A stretch of 64,000 nucleotides of DNA from Ceratotherium simum simum (lineage: Eukaryota > Chordata > Mammalia > Perissodactyla > Rhinocerotidae), in assembly GCF_000283155.1 (NCBI RefSeq), contig NW_004454166.1:17657805-17721804 (forward strand), in the 5' to 3' direction. The position numbers were made by a program, and so were the translations under genes. Of the stretch, positions 52,472-63,480 are shown piece after piece; within the stretch, counting starts at the first letter, position 1; every line of letters begins with the position of its first letter. The notes under the pieces are model-generated. The model searched no databases and had not been told where the DNA came from. It worked only from the letters and a program-made list of their open reading frames with translations.

Positions 52472-53639
52472 GGGGTGGTGGAGGGGTGGTGACTTGTCAG
52501 GTAATTAATGCTAGTTGCTGCAATAGACAGCTTCCCCAAATCTTAGTGTCTTAGAAAATAAAAGTTTCTTTTTCACATCATGTCAGGGAAAATCTGTTTT
52601 TGTCCTGAGCAACTAATATTTTTTTCTCTTAGGGGTGTTGTGAGCATAGTAATGAATTTATTTTTCTCATTGACTTGACTGCTAGGAAGCTCATTTTAAC
52701 AACCATTCATTGTGTTTACTGATATTCCCCGGCTCATCTTCCTGTCTGACTTTCATTTGCCCATGACTTTGATTTCTACCCCCTTTATCTCCCCCACCCC
52801 TAATATTGTATGTACTTTTGTTTGTTGCCTCAAAATACCTTTGGGGATGAGATGAACTATAGAGTAAATGAATGAATCAAAAGCAGTCTTGCTGGAAGAT
52901 GGCCGCTATTAAAGGGAAATCAAGGAACCAGTAAGTACCCCTTTCCTTCTTTAAAAAGGAAAGTGTGGCTTTGCGTCCTGGCTTGAAAATTTACAGAATT
53001 GAAACTGTTTGGGTATGGGATCTGTAAATAACTTTTCTTTTTCATTCTGTAGTTTACTTACCCCTTCTAAGTTGCTATTTTAACAATCCAGAGTCCCATG
53101 TGTTTCAGCTGGCAGAGGAAGGAGACAAGAAAACCTCTTCTCCAAGGTCTTTTGGGGAATCACTTCATGCAAATGTCTTTGTCTCAGAAGGAAACTGGCC
53201 CAGGGTTAAGGCTTTGCCCACTCCTGAGAAGGCAACACTCAGAATTGTTTTTCCTTTTTCTTCTCTGTTTCAAAATATGAAACAGACAAGGAGTCAGGAG
53301 ACCAGTCACAAACTTGCTGTGTGACCTCATGTCTTTTGCATCCCCTCACTGGTCTCCAGAAAAACAAGTGGGCCGAGAACCCACCCAGATCCCTGGTTCT
53401 CGTCCAGGTATCTAAAGAATGGGCTAATCCAGTGAAATGTGCTTTCTGATGATTTTTGGCGGTGTAGGATTTTAGTGATACCAAAACCCTGCGTTCAGAA
53501 GAAGCTGGCTCTGCTTCCCATAAACGTGGAGGAAATGATAGGTTTGGAGGCCCAGGCTGGGGTCTTGCCTGTGACAGTCTTAAGCTATGGATCAGTGTGA
53601 ACTCTAGAGCCCACCACCTGGCTTCCCGTCCCCGCTGCA
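52472..53639. other. 5' flank, repeat scrap then unassigned
   Basis: 52505-52620 resembles the older repeat at 49490-50430. A MIR-like piece lies at about 53285-53360 (CTTGCTGTGTGACCTCATGT). No gene. Confidence 0.4.
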
Positions 53640-53800
53640 TCCCTCAGTTGTGTAACCTTGGGCAAACCATGTTGTCTCCTTAGGCCTCAGTGTCCTCATC
53701 GCCCACAGTGAGATGACAACAATGGAACACGTGTTGTGAAGAGTAAATGACATAAAGCTCATAAAGTGCTAGGCACATTGTGCAACGCGTATTCCTGAAT
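53640..53800 (+). repeat. MIR SINE
   Basis: GTGTAACCTTGGGCAAACCA, TTAGGCCTCAGTGTCCTCAT and AAAGTGCTAGGCACATTGTG follow the MIR core and tail. Confidence 0.63.
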
Positions 53801-54175
53801 GCTACCCTTAATTGGGCCAGACACTGCTGGTTTGGGGTGTGGCCTCCAGGGGGACTAAACCAGGATGCCCTCAGCCAAGGCCACCCTGGACCATCCTTTC
53901 CGCCTTTCGAAGAGGTCAGAAAAGAGTCGCCCCAGCCACTCTCCCAAAATGGGATGGCAGGAAGCGTACAGAAACATCCTCACAGCGAAGCTTCCAGAAA
54001 ACCAGCTCTCACTCTGCAGTGTCCTCTTCCTCTCCATCCAATCCCTCCTTGAGAGACGAGTCTCTTTCCCTTTCTGGTTTCTGTTTTCTCTTCTGTGAAA
54101 TGAATCAATTAGATTAGACCCTCTCTAATGTAATGTATTTCATCCACCCCAGTTGAGATATTTTGTATTACATTA

Positions 54176-54393
54176 AAGCAGGATTTCTCAACCATGGCAT
54201 TATTCACATTATAGGACAGATCATTCTTTGCTGTCCTGTGCCTTGTAGGATGCTTAGTAGCAGCACTGACCTATACCCACTAGATGCCTGTAGAGTCCGT
54301 CCCCCAAGTTGTGACAATCAAAAATACCTGCAGACATTGCCAAATGTCATGGGGGTGGGGGGAGCAAAATCGCCTTGGTTGAGAACCATTGAC
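54176..54393 (-). mobile_element. MER20 hAT-Charlie element, copy 2
   Basis: GGATTTCTCAACCATGGCAT, CTGTGCCTTGTAGGATGCTT, AGTTGTGACAATCAAAAATA and GGTTGAGAACCATTG: full antisense MER20. Confidence 0.88.
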
Positions 54394-54414
54394 TTAAGAG
54401 TATCATAATAATAC

Positions 54415-54620
54415 TGATTACCTTTATCAGTACTTCTTCATGCCAGCCACAGAGCCAAGAGATTTCCATGCTGGATTCTTATTCAGTCCTCATAATACTC
54501 TTGTGAAGTAGGTATTAATATCCTCTGCTTTGCGAATAAAGGTGTTGAGCTACTCATACATGATGAAGCTGGGACTTCAACTCATGTTTTCCCAACATCA
54601 GAGCCTGTGATGTTTCACCA
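54415..54620 (-). repeat. MIR SINE
   Basis: CTCATAATACTCTTGTGAAG, TAGGTATTAATATCCTCTGC and ATGATGAAGCTGGGACTTCA follow antisense MIR. Confidence 0.6.
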
Positions 54621-55089
54621 CTTTAAACGTTTAGAAATACAGAGGTGGTCTTTTGAAGAGCAAAGCACTATGGTTTATTTAGTAAGAACACAGGATTTGG
54701 AACCTGGCAGAGTTAATTTGGAACATCAATTCCATGCTGATGAGCAGACCATCATTTCCTCACGGAGCTCCATTTCTGCCATTGTTCAGTTGAGGGTAAT
54801 ACCAGCCTTGTAGGTTGTTGGAGGATAAAATGAGGCAGAGAGACACCTGGCATGTCCGGTCCTTCTCCAACTAATTTATATGCTCGACAGCAATGGAGAA
54901 CGCTGTTGACATTGCTTTCCTTCTTTCCCTGCAGCCCTGGGTGTGGTGTTAGCGCTCCTGGGGTGGGTGAAAACCTCATGCCATAGTATATCACCTCACT
55001 CCTGGTCCCACCCTTTCTTGGGTGTCTAAGCCTTTCTTCTGAGCTCCAGAGCAGCATAGACAGCCATCTGCTGGAAAATCCATATTCAA
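54621..55089. other. 5' flank with MIR-like fragment
   Basis: A MIR-like head lies near 54685-54830 (AGGATTTGGAACCTGGCAGA). Otherwise unassigned. Confidence 0.4.
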
Positions 55090-55870
55090 TACAACCAGAA
55101 CTGAAATAGTCATGTTGCCCCCAATCTTCTCCTCCATGCTGTCCCCTGTCTCAGTGACCCCAGTCGCCCAAGCCGGTACTCTGGGAGTCATTCTTGACTT
55201 CTCCCAACTCCTCACTTCCCATAGCTGAGCAGTGACCTGGCACTGTCCATTGTTCTTGCTAAGATTCCCTGGCATTTGTCTGCATCTCTCATCCTCTCTG
55301 CCTTTCCCTGGGCCAGGTCACCATACCTCTCACCTGGATGCTGAAGGTGCTTTCAAACAAGTCTCGCTGCCTCCACTCTCGCCCTCACAATCTGTCCCAA
55401 CAGTGCAGCCAGAATGATGCTTTTCAGCTGTCCACTTGATCCGGTCTCTACCTCCTTATTCCCAGGATAAAGCCCAGTTCCCTAACTGGTACGGCGCTCT
55501 TCTCATTCTGGCTCCATCTTCTCTTCATCCATACCTTTGGCCTCTCTCTCCTTTTCCTCAGTTTCAGTCATACCGAACCACTCACAATTTCTCCAAGGTG
55601 CCATGCTCTCCCTTCTCTTTACCCATCTGGGTGTTTTTGCCTAGTCTAGAACACTTTCCTGCCATTTTGCTTTGGCCTAGATAACTCTGGCAAGACTCAT
55701 CTTAGAGTTCACTTCCCCTTGGGAGCCTTCTCTGATCCCTAAACCTGGTCAGCACCTCCTTGGGGCTTCCCCGCTAAGGCAATTATATGCTGTGCTGTAA
55801 CCATTTGTGGACAGGTCTGTCTTCTCCACCAGACTGCGACTTTTCTAGGCAGCAAGTGTAGCACAAATGA
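55090..55870 (+). repeat. Long L2 LINE fragment
   Basis: CTGGGAGTCATTCTTGACTT, then GTGCAGCCAGAATGATGCTT, GGATAAAGCCCAGTTCCCTA, TTCTCATTCTGGCTCCATCT and TGGGAGCCTTCTCTGATCCC run in sense L2 order for nearly 800 nt. Confidence 0.65.
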
Positions 55871-56250
55871 ATGATACACAGTGTTGCCTAAACTAAAGAG
55901 CAGCTATGAGAAGGAGGGAAGAAATCAACACAGTGAATTATAGAAACTGACAAATGGATGATCCATGACCAGTCCTGAAACTGGCTTGGAGCCCCCTCTT
56001 CCCACTTTGGAATCTCCAGGAATTTAACAGGAAGATTATCCTACTCTGTGGAAATATGACTCAAAGATAACTTTGTACCTGACAAGGAGCCTACGTTCCT
56101 TTTTGTGGTATAAATGTCAGATGGAGAAGGTCAAAGAACTGGGAACTATATGACTTAGGATTCACTTTTGGCTTAGCCATGGGAGAATTTACTAATGAGT
56201 CTCTCTGATGATGTAACCTGAAAAACCGGCTGAGCTTTTGGTATGCTTTA
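55871..56250. other. 5' flank, nothing recognised
   Basis: Ordinary sequence between the L2 and a MER20; no gene seen. Confidence 0.4.
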
Positions 56251-56474
56251 GAGAAGGATTTCTCAACTTTGGCATTATTGACATTTTGGGCTGATGATTC
56301 TTTGTGGTGGGGGGGCTGTCCTGTGCACTGTAGGATGTTTTGTGGCCTCCGTGGACTCTACTCATTAGATACCGGAAGTACACCCTCCACCCCAGTTGTG
56401 ACAACCAAAAATGTCTCCAGATATTGTCAGATGTCCCCTGTGGGGACAAAATCAGCTCTGGTTGACAACCAGTG
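56251..56474 (-). mobile_element. MER20 hAT-Charlie element, copy 3
   Basis: GGATTTCTCAACTTTGGCAT, TATTGACATTTTGGGCTGAT, GCTGTCCTGTGCACTGTAGG, AGTTGTGACAACCAAAAATG and GGTTGACAACCAGTG: full antisense MER20, the best preserved of the three. Confidence 0.9.
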
Positions 56475-57087
56475 CCCCGGAGGAATTTGAATTGGAGTCC
56501 TTCTGATGGAGCCAGGGGAGTACTGGGTGAGAGTTGGGCTTGAAGTTCATTGCCAACTCTGACATTTACTTAAGATGTTTTTTGTAAGTTCTATGTGAAT
56601 ACAAGATCAAAATATTTGACTGTGGGGAGTCAGCTTGACCTCCCTGGGTTACAGCCTTCTCATCTGAAGTAATAGAATAATGCAAGTCCAGAATGTTTTG
56701 GATACTTCCAACCTCAGTTTTGGTCGTAGGAGTGATCAGGGAGATGGAGTGACCTCAGACCTCAGGGTGGGGATCTGTGGCCTGGCAGCTGCAGTCAGGT
56801 GATGAGATTCAGGCCTATGCTTGCTCAGGATGGCCTGTCTCCACAGGCCAGCTAAGCTCGCTCCCTAGAGCTTCACAAGAGGCCCCAAGGATGAATGTCT
56901 CATTCAGTCATTTCTTGGCTGTTCTCTCTCCCTCATAGCTTAGACTGTCAGAGCTGGAAAGTGCTTAGAAACATTTGTCTGAGCCCTTTGTTACAGAGGG
57001 GAAGACAGAGTATCAGAAGAGGGAAATGTCTTAGCTGAGGTCACACAGTAAGTAAGTGAGTAAGACCCCTTATTGACCCAAGCTTCT
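56475..57087. other. 5' flank with MIR-like antisense piece
   Basis: About 56945-57065 reads like antisense MIR (GAGCCCTTTGTTACAGAGGG, GCTGAGGTCACACAGTAAGT). The rest is unassigned. Confidence 0.45.
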
Positions 57088-57400
57088 TTTTTTTTAAACC
57101 ACCTTATTGAGGCATGATTGACATGTAAAAAGCTGTACATATTTAATGTATACAACTCGATGGGTTTGGGGATCAAGTGCACACCTGTGAACCATCACCG
57201 CCATCAAGGCCATAATGATATCCATCACCCGCCAAAGTTTCTTCCCATCTCCTTTATTATTATTGTTATAATTATTAATTTTTTGTGATAATAACAAAAC
57301 ATAAGATCTATTCCCTTAGCAAATTTTAAGTATACAATACAGCATTGCTAGCTATAGGTGCTTTGCTGTATAGTAGGGCTCTAGGACTTACCAGTTTTAG
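57088..57400 (-). mobile_element. L1M LINE 3' end
   Basis: T-run, ACCACCTTATTGAGGCATGA, TTGACATGTAAAAAGCTGTA, CATATTTAATGTATACAACT, GTGAACCATCACCGCCATCA and TTTTAAGTATACAATACAGC: a classic old L1 3' terminus in antisense. Confidence 0.78.
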
Positions 57401-57854
57401 TTATGACCCAAGTTTCTGGATTCAATCTAGTATTCTTTCTCCCACTCTGTACTGCCTAACTCTGGGAGCCTACCCCCATGTCCATTCAGCCCTTGGCGGA
57501 AGTCTTTATTGGCGACTTTTCCTGACATTTCTTTTTGTTTCATTGAAATTTACGTGTCTTTGGTTTTACACTTCCTGTATGCTGATTTCTGCTTGGTGAT
57601 AACCATCTAATGTAAAATTAGAACCATAACTCTTTAGCAAGAAACAATGTGTTTACTTCACCTCCCAAGACAAACATTTGGCTTTTAACTGAGCTTTAAG
57701 CCAACAAAATGAAACCAATAGTAGGAGTTGGAGGCCCTGAGCTAGGTTTAGAAAGATTTTTGGAGCAGATAGATCCTTTTGGGAAATTCCCCATCTTTGG
57801 AGGTCATGTAGACTACCATTGAGTATAGAGTTGCACATTGGGGTTGTTTCCCAT
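57401..57854. other. 5' flank, nothing recognised
   Basis: Short conflicting frames; no repeat family assigned. Confidence 0.4.
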
Positions 57855-58340
57855 CATGTGATTTAGAGGAAAGAACCTGGGCTTTGGATGTAGGTTCAAA
57901 TTCCAGCTCTGTCTCTTCATAGCTGTGAGCTTACCAGAAACATAATGCTGTTTTTGAATGGTCACTGTGGGCTGGTCATTACAACAAATATTATCTTACT
58001 AATTCTTACAACAACTATGGGAAGAAGGTTTAAAGTTTATGGATGAGAAGACTGGGTCTCAGAGAGTTTAAGATACAAAGTTATATTAAGTAACAAAGTT
58101 AGAAGTGATGGAACTAGGAGGTTAACCCAAGGCAATCAGGCTCCAGATTATAAATGACCAAACTGAGATTTAAAAAAAAAATGATTAAGCATAACATAAT
58201 TTCCCTGAACTTCAGTTTCTTAGTATGCTAAATTGGGATGATAATACCTCCTTAGAAGAATTGCTGTGAGAACTAAATAAAATAATGCCTGTATAACACC
58301 TGGCACCCACTGAGTGTTTAATAGATGGTTAGTTTTCTTT
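57855..58340 (+). repeat. MIR pieces in tandem neighbourhood
   Basis: A sense MIR head lies at 57855-57935 (GGTTCAAATTCCAGCTCTGT). An antisense-like block occupies 57955-58150. A sense core/tail lies at 58190-58335 (GAACTTCAGTTTCTTAGTAT, AACACCTGGCACCCACTGAG). The sense head and tail may be one MIR split by another. Confidence 0.5.
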
Positions 58341-58389
58341 TACCACAAATTGCTCATGTTAGTTTAATGTCAGTTATAATTTATTAAGC

Positions 58390-58560
58390 GCTAACTCTTT
58401 GTTTGTTTGTTTCAATATTTATTCACTAGGATAGATTTCCAGAATGGAATTGCTGGGCTAACAGATGTGCATATTTAAAATTTTGATAATTATAGCCAAA
58501 TAGTTCCCCAAAAGTTAAAAAAAAAAAATCGATGTATACTCCCAACAGTCTACGAGAATT
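58390..58560 (-). repeat. Old L1 fragment
   Basis: CACTAGGATAGATTTCCAGA, ATGGAATTGCTGGGCTAACA and ATACTCCCAACAGTCTACGA are antisense old-L1 words. Confidence 0.55.
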
Positions 58561-59519
58561 TTTATTTCTCTACTTCCTCTATTTTTTCTATTATCTTTGT
58601 GACTTCCCTGTAGTCACCACAGTGCCTTGCACACAAGTAAGTATTTAAAAATGTTTGGATTGAATTCGATTTCCATTGCTTTTTGAATCTTATCCTTTCC
58701 CTCTAATATGAGAAATCTCACCAGCCCATTCTGTACTATTTCTTGTTCTTGTTCTTTCCTGTTCCTGTTCTTGTTCTTTCACTCAGTAGTTATGTATGGA
58801 ACGTTCACTGGGTCAGGACATTGGAGAAACCAAGATGAATTAGACATATTTCCTTCCCCTACTTTCTCTTCTTACTCACTCTTAGAGTTTTGTACTGCTG
58901 GTTGACACTTTTCTCTCACATCCTACTTATTTTAAATACTCCCTCTCTTTCATTTTCAGATATTTCCTTTTGCAATGCCTTTTGGGGGTATTTTGCCCAA
59001 CACTCAAATGAGGTTGTTCAGGCAGGGATTAACATCCCCAGGCAGCCGATGGGTACAACTGAGGCTCAGTGAGGTAAAGAACTCTTCCTAAGGTCACTTA
59101 CAAACATGCTTAGTCTTTGGGGCTGCGGGACAGGGTCTAAGAAATAGGAACCGGGTCTAGGTGTTAATAACCCCGTTATTCTTCAAGGGGCTGCCATATT
59201 GGTAATTCCCAAAAGGAAGAAGATCTCCACCTTGGTGTCTGAGCCCTGGTGTGGAGGACCCCCTCCTACCTTGTTTCAGGAAAGAAATGTGGGATATGGG
59301 CTCTGTGGTCTTGGACAGCATTGTCTGGGGTTGAGAAAGGATCCTGCAGGGCCATGAGGCCTGCAGTGCCCAGTCCATATCTTACTACAGGGAAGCCTGG
59401 ATTTTGCCCACTGGTGTCTGTGAGTTCCATGAGCCCCTGTGTCCTGCACTGCCACACTGGGAGTGCCAGGGGTCCCAGAAATGATGCTGTTGTTGTTTTA
59501 TCATTGACAATCTCTATCT
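58561..59519. other. 5' flank, unassigned
   Basis: A (TTGTTC)n-like run at 58741-58780, then ordinary sequence. Plus-strand frame 59249-59749 ends in an L1 relic and is not gene-like. Confidence 0.4.
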
Positions 59520-59720
59520 TTGTATGTAATGTATCTTTTTTCCCTCCAGCTTCTTGCAAGACTCTTTTTAAAATCTTTTGTTTTCAGCAATTTGAATATG
59601 ATGTGCCCAGTAGTTTTCTTAGTAGTTATACTATATGGGGTTCACTGAATTTCCTGGATGTGTGGGTTGCTGTTTTTGATCATATTTGGCAGAAAACATT
59701 GGCCAATATGTTTTTATTAA
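59520..59720 (-). repeat. L1M fragment (5' side)
   Basis: TTTGAATATGATGTGCCCAG, TGAATTTCCTGGATGTGTGG and TTTTTGATCATATTTGGCAG match the region of L1 seen at 6500-8050. Confidence 0.58.
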
Positions 59721-59724
59721 GTGC

Positions 59725-59950
59725 TAACTTGGTGTGGGCAAACTGCTAAGCGACTTTACATATGTAATTTCACTTAATTTTTCCAAAATTATGCAAGGGA
59801 TGTCAGTATTATTTCCCCCTTATTCCCACCAAAGAAACTGAGGCATAGAGAAATGAAGGAGACTGCGGAGTTCCAACAGTGAGGACGTGGCAGAGTCAAT
59901 GGATTTCATCCCATTCATGCCTGGCTAACTCCAAAGCACAGCTCTTGCCC
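59725..59950 (-). repeat. MIR SINE
   Basis: CGACTTTACATATGTAATTT, AAACTGAGGCATAGAGAAAT and GGACGTGGCAGAGTCAATGG follow antisense MIR. Confidence 0.65.
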
Positions 59951-60639
59951 CCTTGGCTATTCTCACTCCGCTAACTACCTAAAGCCACAAATGAGCTTCA
60001 GAAAATCTCAGATGCCCCAAATCATCTTCTTGGCATGCTTTTCACCTTTTGAGACCAAAATAAACCAAATTTTCATCTTAGTTAGTAGATCTCTCTTACT
60101 GATAAGGATGTTGGTGTCTTGAGGATAATCTAAATTCTGTTAAGCTTTGAGGATACTGGAGTCAATTCCTGCTTATCCTCAGTGAGTTTCTAATTCAGAC
60201 TCATATCCATCCCTTTTCTGTCCTGCCCAGTGTGCTTCAGGGACTTCAGACTAATCTTTATCCAAAATTGCAGTGAGATCTGAATAAAGCTGTTCATGGT
60301 GTACCCAAAGCACCCAGCTAGCCTTATTTCCCAATACACTCTCTCTTCCTGGAGCCCCTCCTGTGAATCATAGCTTTCTGGACCCTCTGTGCCCTTTAAC
60401 CTGTCAGTTCCCTGTTCCTCTGCTCTGCACGATGGTGTCTCCATCTGATTCAAATTTCTTCTCTCCAAAGCCATGCCTGCAAGTATGAAAAAGTTGGGTG
60501 GAGTCAGAGTCACATTTTTTCAGACCAAAATGATGAGACTGGAAGCTGGTTTTCTCTTCATTCTGTAAGAGCTCAACATGGTGCCAAAAGCTGTAGGCCC
60601 TAATAAACGTTTGGTGAAACAGGAAACTTCGTACGGCAT
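59951..60639. other. 5' flank, nothing recognised
   Basis: A 107-codon minus-strand frame (60190-60513) has no recognisable domain. Confidence 0.4.
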
Positions 60640-60840
60640 AAAAGTGGGGGCGATGGAGACAGACAGACTTGGGTGTGAATCCCAGCACTTATCAGCTCTC
60701 TGGTCTTGGGCAAGTTATACTGAAACTCTCTGAGCTTCAGTCTCCTTATGGATAAACTGGGGACGGCAATGTGGTTGCTGTGAAGATCCAAGGAGGCCAT
60801 ATCTATTAAAGCACATAGCACTACTGAGTTTGATCTAAGC
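60640..60840 (+). repeat. MIR SINE
   Basis: GACTTGGGTGTGAATCCCAG, TCTTGGGCAAGTTATACTGA, CTTCAGTCTCCTTATGGATA and AAAGCACATAGCACTACTGA follow the MIR order. Confidence 0.67.
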
Positions 60841-61974
60841 AGATGTTTGCTACATCACGGTGGAATCAGAAGTTGCTCTTCTCTGATCTGATCTCTCATG
60901 GCATTTTGCTGTATCTCTTTGAGTTACTTAACACTTTCCACCTTGGTTGTAATGAACTGGGTATGCATATATGTTCTACTACTCTGAGCTCCTTGAAGAG
61001 AGGCCTCATAACAGACTCAACTTTGAATTCCCAGTACACCAGGCCCATGCCTTGTACAAAAGTGATTAATAATTGCTGTTGCACTGAGAAGCAGAATGAA
61101 CAACCTAATGGAGAAAAAGATGTCTGTTTTGCTCCAAAGAGAAATGTGTGAGAATCTGCTTGTGAAGCTTGGGATCAGGTCTGCCTCAGTCACAGCTGTG
61201 TCCCCATCACTTGGCATAGTGACGGATGATAGCAGTGTTCAAAAAATGTCTACTGGATAAATAAATATGGGGTTCAGGAATATTTAACTAACTTATCAGA
61301 GTCCATCAAGCTCACTTAGATTGATGCCCACCTACTCGTGGAAAGAGAAACTGAGGCCCAGGGAAGGGGAAGGACTGCCCAGTTTCACATGGGACTCAGC
61401 AGCAGGTATTTTAGATTACCTGGTATATAGGATTATCAATAATCTGGTACAGCCATAGCTCTTGGTTGACAAAGACTGACTCAGTGTGGCCAGTCAGAAC
61501 TGAATCTAGCCCAGTGATTGGCAGGAGCTGAGCCAACCCGAGGATGAAAGGGAAAGCATTCAAGAGAAATAAGCATCTGCGTAGTAATTCATTCATATTT
61601 GGGTTCTTTTGGATTGAGATTCAGTGCATTCCTAAATCAAGCTGTGTGGTTTGGGAGGAAAAAGAGTCTTGGTTATTTTTACATTGTATGCCTTGACTTT
61701 TACTACATGGAGTTCTACAGCCAGATTCTGCCTTTTTTTTTTTTCCTGAAGTTGTGCTAAACGAGCTAATTATGTCTTCCTTGGAGGCATTCTCCTTGTG
61801 AACCAGAGCATTGCCATACAAAGCATCAGCGTACGTCATGTGGCCCAAAACAATAGTTGGAGTCAAATTCTCTTTTGGTTTTCTGATACTAAACTTTTTC
61901 TTTTCCCTTTTGTTTGTGGCTTCTTCGAAAAATAGGTCTTTTCTGTGATTCAGATGGGTCCGTAAAAATTAGAC
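60841..61974. other. 5' flank with L2-like scraps
   Basis: A possible sense L2 3' end at 60920-61100 (TGAATTCCCAGTACACCAGG) and another near 61185-61265 (TGTCTACTGGATAAATAAAT). No gene. Confidence 0.4.
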
Positions 61975-62115
61975 AAGGAACAAGAATGTAAGCTTCATGA
62001 GGCCACGGACTTTGTTCTGTTGTCACTATGTTCCCAGTACCCAGAATAGTGCCCCGTGCATGGTAGGAGCCAAAGAAAGAAAGAAGGAATGAATGAACGA
62101 AAGAATGAATGAACT
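61975..62115 (+). repeat. L2 LINE 3' end with (GAAT)n
   Basis: AGAATGTAAGCTTCATGAGG, GTTCCCAGTACCCAGAATAG and a degenerate GAATGAATGAACG tail match the L2 terminus. Confidence 0.6.
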
Positions 62116-62819
62116 CATTGTTCTTAGAGAATGGAAAAGAACTTTAAGGACTGGTGCTGGGTGACCCTGAAGACATTTGTAGTCTTGCTTATAACCAACT
62201 GTGCAACCTTGGGCAAGCATCCTTCACTCTCTGGATTTCTGGTTGGTCTGTAAAATGAAGTGGGGGGGATGAATGGATGTGAAAAAGATTGAACTCAATA
62301 ATGGATATGAAAATATTTTGGGAAAAATACTATGCTTTCATTATTTTTCTTTCTTTGAAATCTCTCTATGGGAAAGTCTCCAGATGTGTTTATTTTGGGA
62401 CCACAGCAGAACAGCTTTACACAGGGTGGATTCTAAAGACATTGTCAGGTGGTTATGACTGGCGGATTATATCAAGATCAAATACGTGTAACTGGCAAAG
62501 ACTGAGGTGTCTTCCAGAATTTTGTACTGGGGGTACTGTTGTATGCCTCCCTGATAGATGATGCTCTGAGCAGCATCCAGCAACCATTGAGGTAGATGGA
62601 TAGGCAGCACTGATGTTAGTTGCACTGCTTTGGAAGAGCATATCAGTAAAACTTAAAGTTGAAAATTAGGGTTGTTTGGGTCAGATTTGTGTTCACAAAA
62701 GAGTGGAAAGGAAAATGAGGGAAAGTAAAAAATATTGAGAGAAAGCAAGTGAAGAAATGAGTTTATCAGTTCACGCTTGACCTCTTCTAGTTGTGTGGCC
62801 TCGGACAAGTCATTTCTAG
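62116..62819. other. 5' flank, MIR scrap then unassigned
   Basis: A MIR-like core lies at about 62190-62270 (AACCTTGGGCAAGCATCC, TCTGTAAAATGAAGTGG). Otherwise nothing recognised. Confidence 0.4.
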
Positions 62820-63480
62820 AAGAACCAGGCATTGCTTTAGGCCCTTTGGGGGATGGAGATGAGTATAACTCAGTCTCAGCCCTCACAGCTCTGGGAGACA
62901 GGTGCTGCTGAGAATGATGGCTGTTGAGATTACGGCTGTACAAGATTCTGTAGGAATACAAAAGGGAGAGGTGATTGAATCTGCTTGAGTAGTTCTGGGA
63001 AGGTATTAAAGAGGAGGTGGCCATTAAGAGAAGAAGAGACCTTTACTAGGTGGAGTAGGAGTGATGGTGGGTCAAGTGGCACTGTTCTTGAAGGAGAGAA
63101 TAACTTTCACAAAGCATGGCGGTGTCAGGTGGTATGGTGTCTTTGGGCAATGAATTATGATTTGGTGCAGCTCTAGCATAGGGTCTATGGAGAAGAAAGC
63201 AGGGAAGAAGGGAGGGCATGGATCATAAAAATCCAGTAAAACAGCCTCTTTGGGACTTTTTTACCTGTGGACAGTAATAAGCCATGAAAAAACTGTAGGC
63301 AGAGGAGGAACATGGACACACTTGCATTTCAGAACAATCATTCCAGTGCTGTGTGAAGGATGAGTTGGAGGTGAGAGAGGAAGTGGAAGCCTGTGGCCCT
63401 TTTCCAGTTGAGAGATGATTAAAGCAGGACCCAGGGAAATGGGATAGGGGGACAGATAAAAATAAAATTAAGAGACGAGA
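62820..63480 (-). repeat. Long L2 LINE fragment
   Basis: Antisense L2: ACCAGGCATTGCTTTAGGCC, GAGGTGGCCATTAAGAGAAG, GGCAGAGGAGGAACATGGAC, ACAATCATTCCAGTGCTGTG and GATTAAAGCAGGACCCAGGG. Confidence 0.57.
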
